Part shown: in pieces, positions 43,631 through 51,283 of the stretch | Layout: each line of letters starts with the position of its first letter | Position numbering within the stretch: position 1 is the first letter of the stretch | Assembly (NCBI GenBank): GCA_041398605.1 | Contig: JAWKUK010000008.1 | Location: 186,001 to 250,000 of the forward strand | DNA from: JAWKUK01 sp041398605 | GTDB taxonomy: Bacteria; Planctomycetota; UBA1135; GCA-002686595 | Direction: 5' to 3' | DNA: 64,000 nt | The notes under the pieces: generated by a model | Database searches by the model: none | The model's input: the letters and a program-made list of their open reading frames with translations, nothing else | What the model was told of the DNA's origin: nothing | Program-made: the position numbers and the translations under genes

Positions 43631-43723
43631 CTAGTGTTGCGCGAGGGCGGCAAGGTCAGCTGGAACATGCGCAAGCCGTAGTGTGACGGCACGCGCTCGC
43701 TCGTGTTCGCTCCGCTCGTCTTT

Positions 43724-44159
43724 CCTCCTGACGCGTGTGCTCGCGTTTGCGCTCGAGCACAAGGAGGGGCTCGCGTTCAGCAGGGGCCTGTCCGAGGCCG
43801 ACGAGCCCGCGCTGTGGCTCCGCACGAACGACGGGCGCGTGCTCGAGTGGATCGACGTCGGCGCGCCGGGGGCCGAGCGGCTGCACCGCGCGTCGAAGCT
43901 CGCGGACAAGGTGATCGTGTACTGCCACCGCCGGCCCGATCTCTTGCAGCAGCGCTGCGCCAAGGAGAAGGTCCACAAGGGCGAGGACATCCGCGTGGTG
44001 AAGGTGCCGGCCGACCTCTTGGCCGCGCTGGAGCGCAAGCTCGACCGGAACAACCGCTGGGACTTGTCCGTCCACGAGGGCCAGCTCACGCTCGTCACGG
44101 GCGGCGAGGCGATCGAGGCGGTGCTGGAGGCAGTGCCCCTCTTGCCTGCGTCGAGCTGA
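43724..44159 (+). pseudogene. 5'-truncated second copy of yaeQ
   Basis: This copy carries the yaeQ sequence from LLTRVLAFALEH (codon 35) to the stop, identical in DNA to the intact gene. The first 34 codons are missing and the upstream sequence is IS91 remnant (CDGTRSCSLRSSF). A hybrid frame opens at 43683 but is unlikely to be expressed as a functional YaeQ. The lack of any substitution against the intact copy points to recent duplication or to gene conversion. It marks the right side of the 18.2-kb inter-repeat segment. Confidence 0.9.
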
Positions 44160-44224
44160 ACCGCCGAGCGTGGCGAGCTTTGGCTCGTTGGATGCACGGC
44201 TCACGGGCGACGACTGGCCGGGAC
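43724..44224 (+). repeat. Right copy of 501-bp direct repeat
   Basis: Exact match to 25493-25993 in the same orientation. Recombination between the two copies would delete 18,231 bp and leave one intact yaeQ. The left junction of this copy lies within IS91 debris. To the right, lower-identity similarity with the first copy continues to about 44400. Confidence 0.95.
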
Positions 44225-44400
44225 AGCTCGGGCGGCAGCATGTAGCCGCGATGTTGCTCCATGTGCGGGCAGCGGACGAGCCTGGCGAGTCGCTCTGCTC
44301 GTGTGAGACGCTGGCCTGACGCCTCGGCTCCGAGCGGCGCGGCCTCGACGGTTGCTTGGCGTAGCCCCTTGAGCGTGGGCCCGCGGCCCATGGACCTTGG
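44170..44400 (+). pseudogene. Second, more decayed copy of the winged-helix-like small gene
   Basis: It opens with the same GTG and reads VASFGSLDARLTGDDWPGQL, then diverges: VAAMLLHVRAADEPGESLCS, CETLA and a TGA at 44317-44319, the same codon as the TAG in the first copy. After that it reads RLGSERRGLDGCLA with a further TAG. The first 55 bases belong to the identical repeat; the rest differs at roughly a quarter of positions by eye. Clearly non-functional beyond codon 49. Confidence 0.45.
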
Positions 44401-44522
44401 CGGATGGACACGATCAGGGTTTCGCGTCGTCGGGCCAACATCGGCCCTGTCACTGGCAAAGGTGCTGTCGGCGGCGCTGGACCTTCGCCGCGCAGACCAT
44501 CTGGCCTCAACCCACCACGCCC

Positions 44523-46964
44523 ATGCCCCCTTGCGCGCTCCGTCTCGCCCTCTGTGCTGTCCTTGCCACGGCGTCGCCGGCCATGTCCGCTCCGGCTCAG
44601 ACGTTCCTGGTCGACGCTGGCGGTGGTGGTGACTTCTCGAGCCTCCAGGCTGCGGTCCTGGCGGTGCCCGACGACTCGGTCTTGCGGCTGGTGTCCTGGC
44701 CCGATCCCGCAGCGGGGTCCTACGGCTCCATGGAGCTCAGCGGAAAGTCGCTGACGGTCTATGGGCTCGGGGGCACGCCGGTCAACGTCGACTGGGTCCG
44801 GATCGCCGACCTGGACCCGCTCCAGTCGGTGACCTTTCACAACGTCCACTTCTTCACCGCGAACGAGACCAAGCCAGCGCTCGAGGTCGTGGACTGTGCC
44901 GGGACCGTGCGTTTGCATGGGTGCCGGCTCAGCAGCATGGAGCACTCGAGCTCCAGTCCACGGCCGACGCTCCTGATGGTGAACCAAGCTGCCGACGTCA
45001 CATTGGACCGTTGCACGGTCGACGGGGCCGAGGGCTCCTTTCGCCCAGGGGTGCTCATCGAGGACTCGCGCCTCACGGCCACACGCAGCTCGTTGATCGC
45101 GGGCGACGCGTCGTTGGCGTTCGCGCTCAACGAGCCCCGCGACGGTGATTCGGGGCGCACGGGTGTCGAGGTGCGTGGGCGCAGCTTTGTGTGGCTCGGT
45201 GACTGCCTTGTCGAAGGCGGTGACGGGCAGTCGATCCAGAATGGTTACGCATTCATGGGACTCGCGCGCGGCGGAGATGGCGGGACTGGGCTCCTGGTCG
45301 CGCCGGGCGCCTCCTGCGTGCTGGTCGATACCGTGTTACGCGCCGGCGCGCCTGGGGGATACTACGACTGGTTCGGGTCAGGGCCACACAACCCTGGCGC
45401 CCTCGGGGCCGACCTGGTGGGCGCGGCGCAGTCCGTCGCTGGCGAGCAGCGCGCCCTCGACGTCATGCAACCCATGCTCTCGTCCAACGAGCCGCTTGTG
45501 CTGCGCGCGCAGGGACTCCCGGGCGAGCACGTGACCCTGTACGGCTCGAGGACTGCCGGCTTCCGCTTCCTGGGGCCGCTGATCGGGGTCTTTGGGCTGC
45601 GCGTGCCGGATCCGACCCTGACGTTGACCGCCGGTGTGATCCCCGCCTCCGGGGTGCTTGAGTTCCACTTCGACCCGCCGCTGCCGACTGGGATGCCCCT
45701 GGATCGACTCGACTTGCAGGCGGTGTGCCGGACGGGTGTGGACCGCTTCCGTGTCACCAACGTCGCGTCCATCGTCCGCCTGGACCCGACCCTGCCGCGG
45801 CCCGAGGCGTTCGAGCGCCTCCACGTGGATCCGTCCGCGGCTCCTGGCGGTGATGGGTCCACTTGGTCCAAGGCGCTACACGACCTGGAGTTCGCCATGC
45901 GCGTCGCGGGGGGAACAGCGCAACGGCAGGTCGAGGTCTGGATCGCGGAGGGACGCTACACGGCACAGGTCGGCGCTTCGCTGCCCGGAGCGTTCATTCT
46001 CGCCGATGGATTGCGACTGATCGGCGGATTCCCGGCAGGCGGGAGCGCCTTTGCCCAGCGGGATTCGAACCTCTACCGCGTGATCCTAGACGCGGATTGG
46101 CTCGGCAACGACGGCCCGGGGTTCACCGCAAGGAATGACAATGCGACGGTCCTGATGCGCCCGACACGGGCGCACCCGAATCAACCTTTGCAGGCCGTGA
46201 CCGGGGTCCACATCGAGGGCCTCTGGTTCCGCGGTGTCCGCTCGCAGACGGGATCTGGCTTCGAGAGCAGCGCGGCGATCTACACCAGTGGAGACGTCTC
46301 GATTCACGATTGCCGGTTCACCGATGCGACCGCGCTGGCCGTCTCCGCCTTGGGTGCAACCCACATGCGCAACTGCCGCATCGAGGCGAGCGAGTCCACG
46401 GGCGTCCTTGTACGGACCGGAGAGCTCACGCTCGAAGGGAGCCTGTTCATCGACTGCAATCTATGGCAGGGCAATTTTCACAGTGTCGTTCGAGCGCTGG
46501 GCTCCCCAGCCACGATCACGAGCTGCACGTTCCGGCGTTGCGGCCAGGCGCCGCCGCCCGGGGGCGCTTGTTCCACCTTGACCGTGCCCCTTGTCCTGGG
46601 CACTCACCACGGGTTCGTGATGCGCAACTGCCTCTTCTGGGAGAATAGCTGCGCCGTCGTCCCCGAGTCATCGGTGGGCGCCCCAGGCACGGCCGACATC
46701 CGGTATTGCGGGTTCGAGTCACTCTCTGCGTTGACGGGCGATCCGACCAATCGAACGCTCGACCCGCGCTTCCTGAGCGCGTCAGACTCCGGCCTCGCCG
46801 CAGGATCGCCCTATATCGACGCCGGGGACAACGCCGCGCTCCCAGCCGACTTCCTGCGCGACCTCGCGGGTGGATGGCGCGTCGTCGACGATCCAGCGAC
46901 CCCCTCGACAGGTCCGGGCGGCGGCACCCGCGTGGTCGACCTGGGCGCACTGGAACGCCAGTAG
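44523..46964 (+). CDS. Secreted right-handed beta-helix protein (pectate-lyase-like fold)
   Basis: I start at the ATG at 44523 (813 residues), since MPPCALRLALCAVLATASPA is a signal peptide; the frame is open further upstream. TFLVDAGGGGDFSSLQAAVL is the usual entry into a parallel beta-helix. Short repeats follow (VTFHNVHFFTAN, LEVVDCAGTVRLHGCRLSSM, VTLDRCTVDGA). A beta-rich middle section (about 340-470) separates this from a second helix starting LHVDPSAAPGGDGSTWSKAL and containing IHDCRFTDATALAVSALGAT and LEGSLFIDCN. The end (SPYIDAGDNAALPADFLRDL, VVDLGALERQ) is the 'choice-of-anchor' ending seen on many such proteins. It may bind or cleave polysaccharide; no catalytic residues can be named. 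It is the only gene between yaeQ copies 2 and 3. Confidence 0.78.
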   Translation: MPPCALRLALCAVLATASPAMSAPAQTFLVDAGGGGDFSSLQAAVLAVPDDSVLRLVSWPDPAAGSYGSMELSGKSLTVYGLGGTPVNVDWVRIADLDPLQSVTFHNVHFFTANETKPALEVVDCAGTVRLHGCRLSSMEHSSSSPRPTLLMVNQAADVTLDRCTVDGAEGSFRPGVLIEDSRLTATRSSLIAGDASLAFALNEPRDGDSGRTGVEVRGRSFVWLGDCLVEGGDGQSIQNGYAFMGLARGGDGGTGLLVAPGASCVLVDTVLRAGAPGGYYDWFGSGPHNPGALGADLVGAAQSVAGEQRALDVMQPMLSSNEPLVLRAQGLPGEHVTLYGSRTAGFRFLGPLIGVFGLRVPDPTLTLTAGVIPASGVLEFHFDPPLPTGMPLDRLDLQAVCRTGVDRFRVTNVASIVRLDPTLPRPEAFERLHVDPSAAPGGDGSTWSKALHDLEFAMRVAGGTAQRQVEVWIAEGRYTAQVGASLPGAFILADGLRLIGGFPAGGSAFAQRDSNLYRVILDADWLGNDGPGFTARNDNATVLMRPTRAHPNQPLQAVTGVHIEGLWFRGVRSQTGSGFESSAAIYTSGDVSIHDCRFTDATALAVSALGATHMRNCRIEASESTGVLVRTGELTLEGSLFIDCNLWQGNFHSVVRALGSPATITSCTFRRCGQAPPPGGACSTLTVPLVLGTHHGFVMRNCLFWENSCAVVPESSVGAPGTADIRYCGFESLSALTGDPTNRTLDPRFLSASDSGLAAGSPYIDAGDNAALPADFLRDLAGGWRVVDDPATPSTGPGGGTRVVDLGALERQ

Positions 46965-47048
46965 CGCGGCGGGCCGGCCGGGAGCGTCGCGAAGATCGCG
47001 GAGGAGCTGGATCTGAAGGCGACCTCGCTGCGCAGCCGGCTGATGTGG
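46965..47048 (+). pseudogene. Fragment of a Fis-type helix-turn-helix (sigma-54 activator C-terminus)
   Basis: Directly after the beta-helix gene one frame reads GPAGSVAKIAEELDLKATSL and RSRLM. This resembles the C-terminal DNA-binding helix of NtrC/FhlA-type activators, where 'GPGGAAERLGLKPTTLRSRM' is typical. No ATPase domain is present and the frame degenerates immediately afterwards. It is probably a leftover of a rearranged gene. The rest of the gap up to 47175 holds nothing recognisable. Confidence 0.4.
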
Positions 47049-47175
47049 ACGGCCTCATGGAATGGGACCTCGCCGGACACTTCAAGCGAGCCCACATCGC
47101 AGGGCCGCGAGCGCCCGTTCGGACGGCCCCACGGGCGCCGACCGCGGGGAGAGAGGGGCGGCGGCCAGCGGGTGG

Positions 47176-47359
47176 CGCGTGGTGAAGGTGCCGGCCGACC
47201 TGTTGGCCGCGCTGGAGCGTAAGCTCAACCGAGACAACCGCTGGGACTTGTCCGTCCACGTGGGCCAGCTCACGCTCGTCACGGGCGGCGAGGCGATCGG
47301 GGCGGCGCTGGAGGCAGCGCCCCGCTTGCCTACGTCGAGCTGAGCCGCCGAGCACGGCG
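47176..47359 (+). pseudogene. Third, diverged copy of the yaeQ 3' end
   Basis: It reads RVVKVPADLLAALERKLNRD, NRWDLSVHVGQLTLVTGGEA and IGAALEAAPRLPTSS with a stop at 47341. Aligned with 25761-25944 without gaps it differs at 14 of 184 positions by my count, so about 92% identity. Unlike copy 2 it is not a recent duplicate. Beyond 47359 the similarity ends and the core gene for a VOC protein starts at 47399. Confidence 0.85.
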
Positions 47360-47398
47360 CCCCTCTGCACGCGACCTCTCACCCCGACACGAACATCG

Positions 47399-47833
47399 AT
47401 GGCCATCCACGAGTGCTTTCCCTACCTCCGCGTCCGTGACGGCAAGGCGGCGCTGCAGTTCTATGTGCACGTCTTCGAGGCCCGCGAGCGGTTCCGGCTC
47501 GTGGACCCGGGCGACGGCCGAATCGGGCACGCAGAGGTCGAGCTCGGGCCAGGCCTCGTCGTGATGCTGTCGGACGAGTACCCCGAGCACGGCATCCAGG
47601 CGCCGAGCGGCAACACCGGCACCGCCATCCACCTGCATGTCGACGATTGCGACGCGCTGCTCGCCCGCGCAGAGGCCGCGGGCGCGACGATCACGATGCC
47701 CGCGAGCGACCAATTCCACGGCGAGCGCAGCGGCAAGTTCCGCGACCCGTTCGGCCACGAGTGGTACATCGGGCACACGCTCGAGCGCGTCACGCCCGAG
47801 GAGATGCAGCGCCGCTGGAACGCGGCACAGTGA
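47399..47833 (+). CDS. VOC (glyoxalase/bleomycin-resistance/PhnB-like) family protein
   Basis: A 144-residue protein, MAIHECFPYLRVRDGKAALQ, with the paired beta-alpha-beta-beta-beta modules of the vicinal-oxygen-chelate fold. FYVHVFEARERFRLVDPGDG and VMLSDEYPEHGI belong to the first module; AIHLHVDDCDALLARAEAAG and SGKFRDPFGHEWYIGHTLE belong to the second. The DPFGHEWYIG ending is typical of PhnB-like members. Metal-binding or substrate residues cannot be assigned. It lies directly right of the third yaeQ fragment, so it was probably the gene following yaeQ before the insertions. Convergent with the phosphatase-like gene at 47861. Confidence 0.85.
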   Translation: MAIHECFPYLRVRDGKAALQFYVHVFEARERFRLVDPGDGRIGHAEVELGPGLVVMLSDEYPEHGIQAPSGNTGTAIHLHVDDCDALLARAEAAGATITMPASDQFHGERSGKFRDPFGHEWYIGHTLERVTPEEMQRRWNAAQ

Positions 47834-47860
47834 AGCGGCACAGTGAGCCGGGGCGCTCGG

Positions 47861-48832
47861 CTAGCGCAGCTTGCCCTCGAGGTACGGCACCTCGAAGCAC
47901 TTCTCGTGCATGATCGGGCCGTGGCCGAAGTAGCCGGCCTCGCCGAAGAGCTCGCCGTGGTCGGCCGTGACGATCACGTGCGTGTTCTTGGGCAGCATGT
48001 CGTACATCTGCTCGAAGACGCCATCGAGGTAGCGCACGGTGTCGATCTGACGCTCGCGTAGCTGGTCGAGCTTGTCCTGGTCGAAGAACACGAAGTCCTC
48101 CTTGAAGCGCTCGTCCGCCGAGTCCTTGCTGGCGATCTGATCGTTCATCTTCTTGAAGACGCCGTTCACGCCGCTGATGCGCGGCCACATCGAGGAGTCC
48201 TCGTCAGGCTTCGCGTACGGGTAGTGCGTCTCGCCGACGTTCAAGAGATAGAAGTGCGGCCGGTCACCGTCGAACTTCATGGTCGGCAGGATCGCCGCCA
48301 TGTCGTTGTGGTGGTCCATCAACTGGAACGTGTCGAAGCCGCGGTTGATGCCCGTCTTCGGGTTCAAAACAGGCAACGACATGCGCGCGTGTGTGTCGTA
48401 CCCGAGCTTCGTCTGCAAGAAAGACGGCAGCCAGAGGCTCGGCACCATCGCACCGAAGTCGATGTCCGTGCCCTTCGAGCCGAGGCGCGTGTTGTAGTTG
48501 TAGAAGTCCTCCTTGTAATACTCGGAGGCGTACACGTTCTCGGGGCTCGTGTGCGGCAGCAGGCCCGTCAGCAGGTTGTAGTGCGACGGCGCGGTCCACG
48601 ACGCGTACGTGTAGCGCTTCTCGACCTTGCCACCGGAGATCTTCGAGATCACCTTCGGCGCCGCCGCCATGAACGAGTCATAGCGGCAAGAGTCCAGGAT
48701 GACGATGACGCAGTGGTTCTCCGCCTGGGGATCGGGCTTCTGCACCATCCCCGGGCGCCACATGGGCCTCGCGGGGAGCGGCGGCCGCTCGGTCGCAGCC
48801 TTTTTCTTCTTGAAGACGTTGAAGAGACCCAT
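47861..48832 (-). CDS. Cytoplasmic sulfatase-like alkaline-phosphatase-superfamily protein
   Basis: A 323-residue protein without signal peptide; the N-terminus MGLFNVFKKKKAATERPPLP is basic. Residues 41-52 (CVIVILDSCRYD) carry the first metal ligand. TYASWTAPSHYNLLTGLLPH contains the T-x-P-S-H version of the sulfatase motif, so Thr, not Cys, is the probable nucleophile and formylglycine is not used. VIVTADHGELFGEAGYFGHG supplies the second metal site. It lacks the C-terminal subdomain of classical sulfatases. It could be a phosphodiesterase or phosphotransferase. It lies 89 bp downstream of an RHH-like gene whose paralogue sits in the other phosphatase operon, so the pairing recurs. Confidence 0.8.
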   Translation of the reverse strand: MGLFNVFKKKKAATERPPLPARPMWRPGMVQKPDPQAENHCVIVILDSCRYDSFMAAAPKVISKISGGKVEKRYTYASWTAPSHYNLLTGLLPHTSPENVYASEYYKEDFYNYNTRLGSKGTDIDFGAMVPSLWLPSFLQTKLGYDTHARMSLPVLNPKTGINRGFDTFQLMDHHNDMAAILPTMKFDGDRPHFYLLNVGETHYPYAKPDEDSSMWPRISGVNGVFKKMNDQIASKDSADERFKEDFVFFDQDKLDQLRERQIDTVRYLDGVFEQMYDMLPKNTHVIVTADHGELFGEAGYFGHGPIMHEKCFEVPYLEGKLR

Positions 48833-48921
48833 GGCTTGGTTCGATGCGCGGGCGGAGACGGTACGGAGCGTGGAGCAGTGAAGAGCGCGCCGGCGACAGC
48901 GCGTGGACGCCGGGGCGCTGG

Positions 48922-49146
48922 CTAGAGGTAGCCGAGGTTCTGCAGCTTGCGCCGCACCTCGTCGAGCTCTTCCTTCGTGTACTCGCGCGGCTCATTGGGC
49001 GTGCCCTGGGGCGCCTCGCCCATCAGGTCGCGCAGCACGTAGACGATGAAGTCCGTGGGCGAGTCGAAGCCGCTGTCCTCGACGACCTGCTGGACCTTGC
49101 GGTACAGGGGCCGCGGGATCTTGATCGTGACTTTGGGCTCGCGCAC
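48922..49146 (-). CDS. Ribbon-helix-helix-like protein with C-terminal LGYL tail
   Basis: The GTG at 49146 gives 74 residues; the frame is open far upstream, but nothing there is protein-like. MREPKVTIKIPRPLYRKVQQ, VVEDSGFDSPTDFIVYVLRD is the strand-helix-helix of a CopG/Arc monomer, aligned with the small protein at 9917 (IKIDPQLFDRIRKIAEVAGY). A Pro/Glu-rich linker (GEAPQGTPNEPREYTKEELD) leads to the tail EVRRKLQNLGYL. The linker-tail layout resembles the 'E.L.ALGYL' segment that follows some planctomycete sulfatase domains. It may regulate the adjacent phosphatase-like gene or act as an adaptor for it. Confidence 0.68.
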   Translation of the reverse strand: MREPKVTIKIPRPLYRKVQQVVEDSGFDSPTDFIVYVLRDLMGEAPQGTPNEPREYTKEELDEVRRKLQNLGYL

Positions 49147-49405
49147 GGAGAGGAGAGATGGCTCAGCGGGGTCGGCGACCGGGCACACACGGATATCGGC
49201 TCCTGGCGCGTCCCTGCTGCAAGTGTAGCCCAGCAGGAGTGCGATTGGAGTGCTCGGGGGGTCCGATCGGAGTGTCCCGGGTCTGGACTCACGCCCAGCC
49301 AGTGCGCGGCGTACCGCTCGGGACCGCTCCACGACGCATCGGCCGACCGACCCGCGTATCCTCACGGTGGACCCGTTCCCGATTCGAACTCCCGCACCCC
49401 GCCCC

Positions 49406-49894
49406 ATGCGCATCACGACGTCCTTGCTGGCCCTCGCTGCCCTCTTGCCCCTCTTCGCCTGCAGCACGAGCGGGACGGCGGACCCCATGAGCGCCGCCGA
49501 AGCCGCCCTGCAGTCCGGCGACTCGAGCAAGGCCGTGTCGCTGCTCGAGGGCCACATCGCGACCCTCGACAAGACCTCGAGCACGTACCGAGAGGCGACG
49601 ATCCTGCTCTGCAGCGCGCTCGCCGAGAAGAAGCCGGCCGAGGCCAAGGACGCCCTCCTGAAGCTCGTCGAGGCGCAGCCCACCGGCGTGACCCCCAAGG
49701 ACTTCAAGGACGTCCAGAGCTACCTCCAGACCCACGAGCACTATTCGGTCGCCGTGGACTTGATGGACGCCGGCCTCAAGCGCTGGAAGGACGACCCGAC
49801 CATGAACGAGGTCAAGGACGCCCTCGTCGCGAAGATCAAGGGCGCCGGCGACGCCGAGGCGATGGCGAAGCTGAAGGGCCTCGGCTACATGTGA
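49406..49894 (+). CDS. Small TPR-like lipoprotein with LKGLGYM tail
   Basis: The ATG at 49406 gives 162 residues. MRITTSLLALAALLPLFAC is a lipoprotein signal peptide with a LFAC lipobox. The mature part has helix pairs typical of TPR repeats (DPMSAAEAALQSGDSSKAVS, EATILLCSALAEKKPAEAKD, VAVDLMDAGLKRWKDDPTMN). It ends AMAKLKGLGYM, the same tail as the two RHH-like proteins, one of which is encoded divergently 259 bp away. TPR lipoproteins commonly scaffold envelope complexes. The shared tail suggests a common binding partner, but that is inference. Confidence 0.65.
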   Translation: MRITTSLLALAALLPLFACSTSGTADPMSAAEAALQSGDSSKAVSLLEGHIATLDKTSSTYREATILLCSALAEKKPAEAKDALLKLVEAQPTGVTPKDFKDVQSYLQTHEHYSVAVDLMDAGLKRWKDDPTMNEVKDALVAKIKGAGDAEAMAKLKGLGYM

Positions 49895-49922
49895 CCTGCG
49901 CGCGGCCGCGGCGCCGCAGCGC

Positions 49923-51218
49923 TCACAGGACGCGCCGCGGCGGCAGCACCGCGTTGGCCGTCAGCAAGCCGCCGACGAGCGAGATCGCGACGAGCAGCAT
50001 CAGGAACGCCGTCTCGACGCCGCGCAGCGCGTTGTGGCTGACAAACGCGTCGAGCGCGCGGTAGCCGAGCGAGCCCGGCACCAGCATCAAGATGCCGGGC
50101 AGCATCGGCACGGTCGCGGGCCGATCGACGCGCCGCGCATACAGGTTGGCGAGCAAGCCGACGACGAGCGCGCCGAGGAACGAGCCGACGGCCGGGTCGT
50201 TGCTGGCGGACGACGCGATCCGCGCGGCCAGGAAGCCGATGACGCCGGTCGCGAAGATGACCCCGACCTCCTGGCGGCGCGCGCGGAACAGCACGACAAA
50301 CGCCAGCGGCGCGACGGCGAGCGCGAGCCACTGCGTCCAGTCGGTGAGCCAGCCAAACGGCTCGCCTGGGGCCGCCTCGCCCGTCGCGGCGGTGATGCCG
50401 AGCACACGCTCCCCCACGAAGCGGCCGAGGGCCGCGCCGAGGCCGATCGTCAGGAACACGGCAGACGCGCCCGCGAGCCGCGCCGTACCCGACGCGAGGT
50501 GGCGCGTCGCGAGCTCGATGAGCGCGACGGTGAGCGTCAACCCCGGGACCAAGACGATGATCCCGGCGAGCGCGACGATGCGGTCATCGACCTCGACACC
50601 CGCGCGGCGGAGCGCGAGGCCTGCGAACGCAGCGAGGAACCCGGAGATCGGCTCGAAGATCGACGCGACACCCGGCTCACGCTGCGAATAGCGGCCGAGG
50701 ACGCCGATCACGACGCCGAGCGCGAGCGACGCGAGCACCTCGACGAGCCCGCCGCCGAAGAAGCGCGCCGCGGTCGCGGAGGCGAGGCCAAACGCGAGCA
50801 CGGACCAACCGACGCCGTAGCGCTCCGGCGCGGTGCTGAGCGCGCGCAACGCCGCGAGCGCGCTCGGGACGTCCACCCGCCGCGCCTCGACGTCCTCGAG
50901 CAGCTCATCGAACTCGACGAGCTTGCCGAGGTTCACGTCCCCCGGCTCGACGCGCATCAGGTGCGGCCGCTGGTCCACGCCCGCGCCGAACGCCAGCATG
51001 ATCGACGTCGGCGTCGAGAACACCGCCATCGTGTGCCCGAGGTGGTCTGCCATCTGCACGAGCACGCGCTCGAGGCGGTGCGCCGGCGTGCCGTACGCGT
51101 GCAGCTGCGACGCGGTCTCCAACAGGAACTCCAGCTCGACCCGGCGCGCCTCGGCGCCGCCTGGGCCCTCATTGGGTGCGCCACAACCCGCATCGCTCGC
51201 TCGCATGGCGCGTAGCAT
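49923..51218 (-). CDS. Threonine/serine exporter, ThrE family
   Basis: A 431-residue protein; starts at 51218, 51206 or shorter are possible. The N-terminal cytosolic domain (EFLLETASQLHAYGTPAHRL, ERVLVQMADHLG, VFSTPTSIMLAFG, RVEPGDVNLGKLVEFDELLE) is the conserved ThrE domain. About ten membrane helices follow (LASLALGVVIGVLGRYS, FEPISGFLAAFAGLALR, ALAGIIVLVPGLTLTVALIE, VPMLPGILMLVPGSLGYRAL). Both halves, separate YjjP and YjjB proteins in some bacteria, are fused here as in Corynebacterium ThrE. It exports threonine and serine by proton antiport in characterised members. The TrmK-like gene lies 65 bp upstream on the same strand. Confidence 0.87.
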   Translation of the reverse strand: MLRAMRASDAGCGAPNEGPGGAEARRVELEFLLETASQLHAYGTPAHRLERVLVQMADHLGHTMAVFSTPTSIMLAFGAGVDQRPHLMRVEPGDVNLGKLVEFDELLEDVEARRVDVPSALAALRALSTAPERYGVGWSVLAFGLASATAARFFGGGLVEVLASLALGVVIGVLGRYSQREPGVASIFEPISGFLAAFAGLALRRAGVEVDDRIVALAGIIVLVPGLTLTVALIELATRHLASGTARLAGASAVFLTIGLGAALGRFVGERVLGITAATGEAAPGEPFGWLTDWTQWLALAVAPLAFVVLFRARRQEVGVIFATGVIGFLAARIASSASNDPAVGSFLGALVVGLLANLYARRVDRPATVPMLPGILMLVPGSLGYRALDAFVSHNALRGVETAFLMLLVAISLVGGLLTANAVLPPRRVL

Positions 51219-51283
51219 GCGCCCAGCGGTCGGTGAGTGGAATCACCGTGCGCCGTAGGCGTGCGATTGCGCGCCTACGGCGG

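Noticed and set aside
43683..44159. A hybrid functional YaeQ starting at 43683.
   Set aside because: The first 34 YaeQ codons, including the conserved N-terminal strand, are replaced by unrelated IS91 tail sequence.
46055..46080. tRNA T-arm-like GATTCGAACCTC (and a similar match at 49380-49391).
   Set aside because: The stem bases do not pair and no D or anticodon arm is present; one match lies inside the beta-helix gene.
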